From Apostichopus japonicus (Eukaryota; Echinodermata; Holothuroidea; Aspidochirotida; Stichopodidae), in assembly GCF_037975245.1 (NCBI RefSeq), contig NC_092578.1, forward strand, positions 13,686,321 through 13,750,320: a stretch of DNA of 64,000 nucleotides, given 5' to 3'. The notes beneath the pieces are model-generated. The model was not told the DNA's origin and made no database searches. It was given only the letters and a program-made list of their open reading frames with translations. Positions 39,838-49,915 of the stretch are shown one piece after another. The position numbers were made by a program, and so were the translations under genes. Positions within the stretch are counted from its first letter, which is position 1, and each line of letters starts with the position of its first letter.

Positions 39838-41021
39838 ATGTTTCCTCCAATATATTGCTGCCTGCCTTACTTGATACAGAAGCTGTCTGAAGTGAAACCT
39901 ATCAAAAATTGATTACCACATGAAATTGAATATTGAATATTCAGAATTGAGTTAGGCTAAATGGAACTGAATTCATATGATTGATAGTGTTTCATGGTCA
40001 ACAGTGTTGTCTATAGAATTAATCTAAAAATACCAACAAAAAAAAGTAAAGAAAAGATAAAGTACATGTGCTCAAACTATAACGTACCCCATGTTTCGTC
40101 CAGCAACTATACAGGGAGCATTTTTTATTATAAAAACATATAATGATTAAACATATGAGGATTAAATTTTGAGTCCTATCAACATCTGATCAACTTTTTA
40201 AAAATATTGTAAGCAAATTTAGACCCTACCCGAGAGCATGTTTGGAAACTTTCAGAAATTTTGTTGGTATCATATATTTGTTAAAACTTTGGCGCTGTGT
40301 GTTTACCTACAGTAACGGCCTCTGTACGAACAAGTGTAGTAGCTCTGTTGGCCAGTTACACTTAGTAAGCAAACTGCCAACCTAGTCCATGCATCTCTTC
40401 AAGAGGCTACTTTCCCCTCAAGTGGAGACTCAAGATTCAGCGCGAGTAATGCAGGAGTCGGAGAACAAACTCTTCTGTGACTATATACCTCACTGCACCA
40501 TCCATCTGTTTGCTGGCAGGACTATGGAGAGCCCTTGAAAAACTAGACTGCAAATCTAGCATATTTAAATGAGATTCCTCTTTAAACAGCCTAACGCTTC
40601 TTTCTTGGGATGTCCAGCAAAGATTAAACATCACCATTTTGTTTGTTTTTTAGATCCAAGCTTTCTACTCCCCTTTGAAGGTTGATCTTTATTTATGCCC
40701 GGAAACTTTTGAGTCTTTTCCGACTTGGTGCTCGATAAGCTTTGGGGGTTTAAAATCACATCCTTTTTGGATCCTTCAGACAACAATCCTACATGTCTGT
40801 GCATAAAATATTCTGCTTTTATTGTACTACTCAGATTATCCCATCTTTTTTCCCCTCTCTAAATACTCCCCCTCCCCCCCCTCTCTAGAAAAAGCAAATT
40901 TTGGGAAAATCATTTCAATGTTTTGTTTTCCCACCAGCTAGTATTCGGGGAGGTCTAGCCGTTAATCTGTAAGTGAAAGACATCAATGGAGTAGAGATTG
41001 TGTATATTGTTGATTAGTATA

Positions 41022-41053
41022 ACCATGGAGCTATCTGTTTATAGCTCCATGGT
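41022..41053. repeat. 13-bp-arm perfect hairpin
   Basis: ACCATGGAGCTAT (41022-41034) and ATAGCTCCATGGT (41041-41053) are exact reverse complements around a 6-nt loop CTGTTT. Confidence 0.9.
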
Positions 41054-41613
41054 ATAACTGAAGCACCACTGTAGAATCCCTCTTTTGTGCGAGATTCAAA
41101 TCGAATCCACTAAAGCCATTTCTGAGTTTATTTCCTTCGGAAAATTAAATGCTATGCATGAACTCTACATATATATCTCAGCAGACCTGGTACGTTGGAT
41201 CTGGTCAGAATCGAACCCAACCAGTCATTTAGGGGCAGCACATTGCTTGGGAGTTTCATTGCTGCACACTTTATATTGGTTACACAGACCTTATGTTTTG
41301 GGCCTGGTTGGTTGAAACCCTAACAGCATCATGATGGTGTGTGTGCGTGTGTTGGATGTATGTAACACATGCTTGTAAACAAACTTGATAACTCCAAACA
41401 TACAAAGTGGATGAACATAGGTCCACAGATGACTCATATATAATAATTGTCTTTGTCGCATACTGTATCATTAACTCAATTAATAAAGCCATTTAGAGCA
41501 TATTGCTGTGGTATTGGTGTATATAACCCTCACAGTTTATCTCCACACCTAGGTATGAATCAATCCCACCTAGCTATTTATTCATATCACATTCTGTTGA
41601 AGCTTCTATTACT

Positions 41614-43016
41614 GCACATTTCCACTAGGATTTTTTACAGATCTGACCCATAGGACCTTGCATTTCCACTAGGTTCCCATAGGGCCTTGCATTTCCACTA
41701 GGTTCCCATAGGGCCAGGTTGCATTTCCACCAGGTTCCCATAGGGCCTTGCATTTCCACTAGGTTTTATACAGATCTGACCCATAGGGCCTTGCATTTCC
41801 ACTAGGTTCCCATAGGGCCTTGCATTTCCACTTGGTTTTCATAGGGCCTTGCATTTCCACTAGGTTTAATACAGATCTGACTCATAGGGCTTTGTATTTC
41901 CATCAGGTTTTATACAGATCTGACTCATAGGGCCTTGCATTTCCACTAGGTTTAATACAGATCTGACTCATAGGGCCTTGTATTTCCACCAGGTTTTATA
42001 CAGATCTGACCCACAGGGCCTTGCATTTCCACTAGGTTTAATACAGATCTGACTCATAGGGCCTTGCATTTCCACTAGGTTTAATACAGATCTGACTCAC
42101 AGGGCCTTGCATTTCCACTAGGTTTTATACAGATCTGACCCACAGGGCCTTGCATTTCCACTAGGTTTAATACAGATCTGACTCATAGGGCCTTGTATTT
42201 CCACTAGGTTTTATACAGATCTGACCCATAGGGCCTTGCATTTCCACTAGGTTTAATATAGATCTGACTCATAGGGCCTTGCATTTCCACTAGGTTTAAT
42301 ACAGATCTCACCCACAGGGCCTTGCATTTCCACTAGGTTTAATATAGATCTGACTCATAGGGCCTTGCATTTCCACTAGGTTTAATACAGATCTGACTCA
42401 TAGGGCCTTGTATTTCCACTAGGTTTAATACAGATCTGACTCATAGGGCCTTGTATTTCCACCAGGTTTTATACAGATCTGACCCACAGGGACTTGCATT
42501 TCCACTAGTTTTAATACAGATCTGACTCATAGGGCCTTGTATTTCCACTAGGTTTAATACAGATCTGACTCATAGGGCCTTGTATTTCCACCAGGTTTTA
42601 TACAGATCTGACCCACAGGGCCTTGCATTTCCACTAGGTTTAATACAGATCTGACTCATAGGGCCTTGCATTTCCACTAGGTTTAATACAGATCTGACTC
42701 ATAGGGCCTTGTATTTCCACCAGGTTTTATACAGATCTGACCCACAGGGCCTTGCATTTCCACTAGGTTTAATACAGATCTGACTCATAGGGCCTTGTAT
42801 TTCCACCAGGTTTTATACAGATCTGACCCACAGGGCCTTGCATTTCCACTAGGTTTAATACAGATCTGACCCACAGGGCCTTGCATTTCCACTAGGTTTA
42901 ATACAGATCTGGCTCATAGGGCCTTGTATTTCCACCAGGTTTTATACAGATCTGACCCACAGGGACTTGCATTTCCACTAGGTTTTATACAGATCTGACC
43001 CGCAGGGCCTTGCATT
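41614..43016. repeat. 1.4-kb minisatellite, 29-bp then 43-bp units
   Basis: The left part mixes 29-bp units (TAGGGCCTTGCATTTCCACT + AGGTTCCCA) with 43-bp units. From about 41890 rightward there are about 26 consecutive 43-bp units, which contain the 29-bp core plus a 14-bp extension carrying the palindrome CAGATCTG. Two unit subtypes are linked across their length: CCACCAGGTTTTATACAG...ACCCACA and CCACTAGGTTTAATACAG...ACTCATA. They alternate in 86-bp and 129-bp patterns. A rare GGGACTTGC variant occurs at 42489 and 42962, exactly 473 bp (11 units) apart. 43 is not a multiple of three and no frame stays open. Confidence 0.95.
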
Positions 43017-43679
43017 GCTACAGAAGTCGTGTTTGATTTGGTTTCACCTTTGATTCGGAAGCATTTACAGAACAAAACTGTTTCTAAATTCCTTTTGATC
43101 CAAAATTTTCAATAAGGGATTCAGAATTTCCAATAAAGGATTTAATTCGGGGCAACATTCTAAAATCAACCTCCATGTCGGATACCGCCCTCTATATAGT
43201 TAGTGTAAGCCTGGCGTAAGCCATGCGAGATTGATCCTTGTGAAAATACAGTTACTGAAGAGATATCTTGATACTATCACACTAACAGCATCATAATCTT
43301 GCCTTACAGCCAAACTATATTATTTCATGTTTTGATATATTTATAAAATGTTTAGTCTGAGCATATTATAATCACACTTTCTTTCTTACTTTTTCTTTTT
43401 TTCTCATGATTAATCATGTCGTTCATAAATATGAAATCCTTGACCATGATTTAACCGGGCGTATTTTATGAGTCAGTGTTATTTTACTTCTTGTACCTTT
43501 TGCATTCCTGGCCTGATGTCCTTGTTATTCAACATTAAAGAATACTAATTGACACGAGAGAGAAAAGGCTGGTGAAAGGAGACACTGAAAGTACAAATTC
43601 ACTAAAAGCCCTTATTTTATCACCTCCATAAATATCAAAAACACTTCTAAGAGAAGAAAAGTCATTCTCTCCACCCCTT

Positions 43680-43688
43680 CCCCCCCCC
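43680..43688. repeat. Poly(C)9 tract
   Basis: Nine C after CCACCCCTT, in a CT-rich stretch. Confidence 0.9.
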
Positions 43689-44362
43689 TCTTGTGCTATA
43701 AAGATGGTAAACCTTATTTGGTAGACAAGGTCAAAGGTTACAGCTCCAATTTGCCTTTGATATCTCAGCAGGAATAGAAGGAATTTTGACCTGATTTAAC
43801 CTTTGAAATCTGAACCAGAGATGAATCAGCAATAGCATTAATTTTGGTGTTTATGAAGGCTATAAAAGTGTCATCCTTGTACCTAGGCAGCAGGATCCAC
43901 TGCTTGTTGGTGAGAAACAACAACTCATAATAGGGAGTTACCGTCCAAGAAGCAGCTCATCGCTTGCTCATACAGCTTGCTCATACACGCTCCTCCTGCT
44001 TCAGGTCTCAAAAGTAAGACAAATGTTCTGTCTTGTACTTGACGAACTATCTTTTGGAAAAGCATCTCAGAATATGTCATTTCCTCTATCACTCTCTTCT
44101 CCCAACTAAGAGGTTACTAAGTCAAAATGTAAAGAATGGTTTGACCAGGGAAAATAAAGCACCTTAGACATGCCTAAGTTGCTGAACGAAAAGGGTAGCT
44201 AGGCTCGACAGCTGTCATTCATTATTTCTTTTTTTCATGGGTTATGCTTTATGCAGGGAGGCTAAACATTGTTACCTAATTGGATTTTCAATATTCTGAC
44301 AGAAACATTGATAAATTAGGATATATCAGAAGATCAATCCACTATACAATTATGTAACAAAC

Positions 44363-44441
44363 CCATCCCCTCCATCCCCTCCCTTCCCCTCCCTCCCTCC
44401 CCCTCCCTTCCCCTTCCACCCCCTCCCTAGCTCTCTCCCCA
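44363..44441 (+). repeat. C-rich (CCCTCC) pyrimidine tract
   Basis: About 75 bp of C/T with runs of three to five C. It does not feed a 3' splice site I can support. Confidence 0.85.
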
Positions 44442-44839
44442 TCCAATCAGTGGATTAATGTACATGTCAAGATTATCCCCAGAAAGATTATCCTTAGCTC
44501 TAAATTTCCATCAATCTTAGAAGCTATCAATCAGACATAAGATATGGAGGTTCCTATTACCACTTTGTTTCGAATCATTTTTTTTTGTCGTCGCTGTTCT
44601 GCCAGTCAAATCTGGAAAGGAGATATAAAAAGGGTCATATTGGAAAATTAAAAAACGTTGGAATGCACCTGAAAGTCATTTTGTTTACCAGCAAGATATC
44701 ATCATAAAATGATATACTTTCAGTTCATGCTTTATTACCAGAAGAGTGGAAAGACTTTTTAGTGAAGGTCAGATCTGTATGCCACATTTTATAATAGTTT
44801 GATGGCAAAACATTCTAGATTGAACACCTGTTTTTTTTT

Positions 44840-44853
44840 GGGGGGGGGGGGGG
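44840..44853 (+). repeat. T9-G14 tract
   Basis: Nine T directly followed by 14 G, then a purine stretch. Confidence 0.95.
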
Positions 44854-45689
44854 AAGGAGGGGATGGTTGAGGTTGGAGACATTTAAATGGGTCAGCCAAT
44901 GTTATTCGATCAAAATTAGCTTCATCAGGAAATAGGAGAGGGAATAGAAGCTACTGAATTAGATCCGAAAACAGAAATAGAATAAAATTGGAGATATATA
45001 ATTTCCAAATTTGGTTTTGCTATTCAAGTCAACAGTCCTCATCTTTTCCACTAGGAGTTGATACAGATCAATGTGCACCCTAGATATTGATCACCACCTT
45101 TCTTTTTTTCTTTCTTTCTTTTCCCTTCTTCGTCGTAATCACATCCTCTACCCAGTGCTTCCCTCAGAAATTTTTCCTCTCCTTCTTAGATTTCTAACAT
45201 TGTACCTCAAATATGGAGAGCCAATTATGATAAATGTAATAACAGATTAAATCAGTTTGGATTAATATCACAAGTTTACTCTGAAAGTCTTTTTTCTTTA
45301 AAGGCAGCTGCTTAGTTTTAACTGTCATTTGTCTCATTTTCTAATTCGGGGTGATGGAGCAATGAAGAGGGAGGAGCATGTGACTATTTTAGTCATAATA
45401 TCGCTCCAGACGGAATGTCCAAGGGTGTCATCAGCTCTCCAATAAGCTACATAGGTTTTGACTTTCTGATATTAATTGAGTTTGATTGATTCAATACAAA
45501 AAAAAAATTAGGGATCGTAATTATTAACAGTTGTTTGCTTCTCTCACAGTGCAACCTTCAGTGGAACTTTGCCTTAAAAAGGTTGCGATGAAGACTTTTC
45601 GGAAGTTTTTAGCAGACGTCTCTGCATTGTTGACCGAGATGTGTATAGAGCGTCATGTTTGATAAAACTTGAGTTGACTGTGTACAGTA

Positions 45690-46050
45690 ATTATACTTAG
45701 GTAGATATTATTGTTCTCGGATAGGTGTAATTGTACTTGGGTAGGTATCACTGTTCTTGGATAGGTATCATTATACTTGAGTAGACTGTAATTGGGTAGG
45801 TATCATTGTTCTTGGATATATGGTGTCATTAAACTTGGGTGGGTATCATTGTCTTTGGATAGGTGTCATTGTACTTGGGTAGATATTGTTCATGGCTAGG
45901 TGTCATACTTGAGAAGACCGTGTAATTATACTTGGGTAGGTATCATTGTTTTTGGGTCGGTGTCATTGTACTTGGGTAGATATCATTGTACTTAGGTAGA
46001 TATCAGTGTACTTAGGTAGGTGTCATTGTATTTTTATTAGTATCAGTGTG
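45690..46050. repeat. Degenerate ~20-bp repeat (GTAGGTATCATTGTACTTGG)
   Basis: About 17 loosely conserved units of GGTAGGTATCATTGTACTT type, alternating with GGATAGGTGTCATTGT variants. Heavily mutated compared with the other minisatellites here, suggesting it is older. Confidence 0.75.
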
Positions 46051-46339
46051 GGCACATGTTTTCTTGTCCTTGTTGCCATTACTTGTTGGATACATATTTT
46101 TAATTGACACACACAGTGAACTTACATTTTCTTTGATCTTCTACAGACATGATACACTGCAAGGCTCAACATGAACAGTCACTATAATATGAATACTTCT
46201 CAAATTAATTCATTTTATCACAACAAATGTTTACCAGATTTTGACAGACTTCTGCTATACATTTAAATATATATATTGTAGTTATGGTCCATCGTGAGTT
46301 CACAGCTGTATGCAATCCCCAACAAAATAAAAGCCCTTT

Positions 46340-46360
46340 CCCCCCCCCCCCCCCCCCCCC
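46340..46360. repeat. Poly(C)21 tract
   Basis: The longest homopolymer in the window: 21 consecutive C flanked by A-rich sequence. Confidence 0.95.
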
Positions 46361-46925
46361 AACAAAACAACATGCAAAACAGCTTTGTTGTCATGGCAAC
46401 AAGATACATACATCTTGTTTATGAAGCCTTTTGTTTTTATTTTCAGATCTGTATATAAAGTACTCTACATCAATTCTTTAATTATATTGGTGCTAAAATC
46501 AGTAACTCACGGTACTGACATTTGAGCTTGACTTTTATGAGCTCATTGAATTATAGTTGTAATTTATTCGTTGTTTGTGGATCCCAGGACAAATGTTAAA
46601 TATCTTGTTGCCATTATGCCATTGTGCGCCATAATTGCCACCAAAGTCATAAATTTCACACCCATGCAGTAATTTAAGCAGTTGCTAAAAGCCATTTCCC
46701 CAGATTATACTTGAATTTATATCACTTTAGATCAGCTAGCTATTAAATGTTGAAAAGAGTCAGAGGCTCAAATGGGAAGGAGGGACGGACGGACGTGTGG
46801 GAGGTGGGGGTTGGCAACCATGTCATAAGTAAATAATACATTGGCGAGGAAATAATTACCACTGTTAATTTTAGGAAATGGAATGGTTTTAATTCCTACA
46901 GAATATGTACTCCATTTGACATCAT

Positions 46926-47659
46926 GTGTCCTATGGCACACCATGCAGTCTATTTCACATTGTGTCCTATGACAGACCATGCACTTGTATTTCACATTGT
47001 GTCCTTTGCAGACCATGCAGTCTATTCACATTGTGACCTTTGGCAGACCATGCAGTCCTTTCACATTGTGACCTTTGGCAGACCATGGAGTCTATTTCAC
47101 ATTGTGTGTCCTATGGCAGACCATCAAGTCTATTTAACATTATGTGTCCTGTGTCAGACCATGCAGTCTATCTCACATTGTGTCCTATGGCAGACCATGA
47201 AGTCTATTTAACATTGTATCCTATGGCAGACCATACAGTCCATTTGGCATTGTATCCTATGGCAGACCATGGAGTCTTATGTAACATTATGAATCCTATT
47301 GCAGACCATGCAGTCTATTTTACATTGTGTCCTATGGCAGACCATGGAGTCTATTTCACATTGTATCCTATGGCAGACCATGGAGTCTATTTCACATTGT
47401 ATCCTATGGCAGACCATACAGTCCATTTGACATTGCGTCCTATGGCAGACCATGGAGTCTATATGTAACATTATGTATCCTATGGCAGACCATGCAGTCT
47501 ATTTCACATTGTATCCTATGGCAGACCATGGAGTCTATTTAACATTGTTACCTATGGCAGACCATGGAGTCTATTTAACATTGTGTGTCCATGCCAGACC
47601 ATACAGTCTGTTCATATTGTGTCCTATGGCAGACCATGGAGTTTATTTCACATTGTGTG
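46926..47659. repeat. 36-bp minisatellite, about 20 copies
   Basis: Consensus CCTATGGCAGACCATGGAGT + CTATTTCACATTGTGT. Because 36 is a multiple of three, several frames on both strands stay open, giving 12-residue periodic peptides of up to 142 codons (+ strand, 47040-47468). Indels of 1-5 bp in several units shift the frame repeatedly and no splice sites or start context point to translation. I annotate it as repeat, not gene. Confidence 0.93.
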
Positions 47660-48763
47660 ATACAATGCTGACCATAGTTACGTGCATATCCCTCTAAGCG
47701 TACAATAGGACTCCATGACAGCCGACCAGTTTGTGATGTTTGATCCACGAAAGACTAGTGTTATGAGCTCTGTAACTTAGAGCTTCCCATGATTGCATTA
47801 AAATAGACCCAGAAGGGGTTTTTACGCTGGCACATCATACGCCTGAACTCACAAAAAGTTCAACTTCAGAACTACTTATAGAATATTTCCCATCTAGACG
47901 GATGAATCGTCCTAGTATTAACTCAGTCATTTCTGTTAATACCTCTAAAGGTAATTACTGGTACTTGGGGGTTGGCCCAGTTTTTTTATCCATCTCTGCT
48001 CGTGAATGATCTGTACGGGGCTCTACGCAAGTCGTGCAGCTGCCGTTAACGTCGTCGTGGTTGCCTCTGTTTTGTATTGGCGTTCGAATCATGAGTTTTG
48101 TTTTGGTTGTCAGTGGCTCACGCTGTTTTCAGTCATCCTCCGTTCATCGAGTCTTTCAGTTCCCTCCTCTCATTGGGCTTAATAGACCATACGTAATTTG
48201 TCCCCACGTAATCCAATTTTTAGAGGGTTAAGTGTAATTGATATTGTGATGGAGGCAATGAGCTGTTTTCTCTGTAAATAAAATGTTCTCTGAGCAGACA
48301 AAAGGTATCTGGAAAAAAAAGAAAGAAAAAAGAATCACTGATAAAAATTGCCTTTTCTCTGGGATGCTTGAACTTGAACGCAGAAAAAATGAAAGAATAG
48401 TTTTGTAAGAATGGAATGCGATTTCGGAGCTGTATAAATGAGTCAAATCTCAAGTTATATATCTATATCTAGAAGGATATATACACAAGCAGTGTTTGAA
48501 CAGCTCTTTTTATTCTTTGTTTTAATAATAGTAAATTCATCATCTTATATTAATTCAAAGAGTAAACTTTGAAATGCAGGTAAAACTTGAAGTGGTATAT
48601 TCATGCTTCAATATATATAATGGTGTGTCTGTGGTTGAGGGAAGGTAGGTAAATGCAATAGGGTTAATTTATACATTGATCAAATTCATATCAATATTCA
48701 GATCATGAAATAATCAGATTTTGAAGTAAATGTCAGTTTCATTTTTTTTTCTTTTTCTTGTAG

Positions 48764-48849
48764 ATATATGGGAAGAAGATACGGGCTGGATGGGACGTAC
48801 TTGTTGCCATAACGCACTCTCCAGGCACTGCCAAGCTCTCTGTACCGCG
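48764..48849 (+). CDS. RECK: RECK internal exon C: CC...C...C core of cysteine-knot module 2 (partial gene)
   Basis: The 86-bp exon with the clearest homology. The acceptor is TTTTTTTTTCTTTTTCTTGTAG and the donor GCG|GTGAGT. It enters needing two bases (GAT across the junction with exon B) and leaves in phase 0. It encodes IWEEDTGWMGRTCC then HNALSRHCQALCTA. Vertebrate RECK, as I recall it, has GW(V)G-x-x-CC-x7-C-x3-C at this point; the spacing here is identical and the GW-x-G motif is kept. This is the start of the second of five N-terminal cysteine-knot (CC) repeats. Another frame is fully open (IYGKKIRAGWDV...) but lacks cysteines and would not join exon B. The encoded region is extracellular. 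Confidence 0.9.
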
Positions 48850-48867
48850 GTGAGTACTACAAAGATA

Positions 48868-48980
48868 TAGTGTTGCTCCGATAATCGTTTGCAATATCGG
48901 TATCGGCCCGATTTTTGCAATGTCGGCGGCACATCGGTATCGTTAAAACTTGTCTCAACTTGTTGCCGGTCGTCGGTTTA
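48868..48980. mobile_element. Possible hAT-like transposon remnant (ATCGGTATCGGCC motifs)
   Basis: Begins TAGTGTTGCTCCGATAATCG and contains repeated CGGTATCG/CGATATTG-type words (AATATCGGTATCGGCCCGAT, ACATCGGTATCG). Sequences of this style form the ends of some hAT-family elements in animal genomes. The match is from memory of family style, and no terminal repeat pair is visible. It starts only about 18 bp inside the intron. Confidence 0.35.
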
Positions 48981-49849
48981 CGAAATATTTCAAATATGAA
49001 GCACCTGCATCCAGATTGCATTTTCTTTGAAATATGACAGTCTTGTCAAAAAAAAGAAAAAAAAAGAAGAAGAAAAAACAAAAATTAGCTCAGGTCTTTC
49101 ATTTGGATGTAAACAAAATAACAGGTTGAAATTGTGACTTGACAAGGTGTGGAAATGCTGTGATAAGGGGTTGTAATGGTGTCCTCAACCATCTGAGGTG
49201 ATTATGGTGATGTTTGTGTTAGGGGGATGGAAGAGGTGTTGAAAGCACCCCTCTCATATCAATAGCAGGAGTTGTTTGCTCAGAGCCGGACCTTCCATTA
49301 TATTACCTTTGCAAATATTTGGGTTTTTATTTTTCCTATTTTCTTCACAAATGCACATGTTTATGTTTGGAAGACTGTTAACATTCATCGCCCTCAGCCA
49401 ATCTTGTCATCGGTCTGGTTTTGTCGAGACTCTGTTCTGCGCTTTGTTCCCCTCTTCTTTTTTTTTCTCTTGAGCAGCTTTTCCTGTTTTTGCGTCAACA
49501 AATTTGGAATCAATCAGTACACAGGCTGTTTGAACTCTTTGTTTGTATTTGTACTGCATGGAAAAGACATTACCAGACTACCGTTTGTTATTGTTCTATC
49601 GTGGAATAGTTTTACAGTCCGAGCATTTTCACACATGAATGTAATGTAGCATGATATAGTCTCATGCTCTTCCTGGTGAGATCATTTTGTGATCGTCATG
49701 GTTACACACATGGCTTGAAATGTCTTAGCATCAGAGTCCTGAAAGGGTTCATGAATTTATCATGAATATCCATACATGTTCTGAAACTCAGCACCCAATA
49801 ATCCACATGCATCCTTGCTAGGATATATCCATAGAATATGTACTAGTTC

Positions 49850-49915
49850 GTGAAGGATATATATATGCAAAGGAAGTGTGTTTCTTTGTTCATGGACAAG
49901 GCACTTTCAATTTCA
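49850..49915. repeat. Second copy of the GTGAAGGATATATA foldback family
   Basis: GTGAAGGATATATATATGCA and then GGAAGTGTGTTTCTTTGTTC aligns with 39774-39837 with several substitutions. Its inner stem (AAGTG...GCACTTTC) is partly preserved. The right arm is degraded. Confidence 0.5.

Noticed and set aside
41205-41222. Possible B-box on the minus strand (GGTTCGATTCTGACC)
   Set aside because: A lone B-box match without a recognisable A-box or tRNA fold at the expected distance.
47040-47468. 142-codon periodic peptide
   Set aside because: It follows from the 36-bp minisatellite being a multiple of three; neighbouring units contain frameshifting indels and other frames are equally open.
49272-49649. 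125-codon + strand frame rich in Phe, Val and Cys
   Set aside because: Lies inside RECK intron C, with no homology, and driven by TTT/TTC-rich DNA; three overlapping frames are open here.
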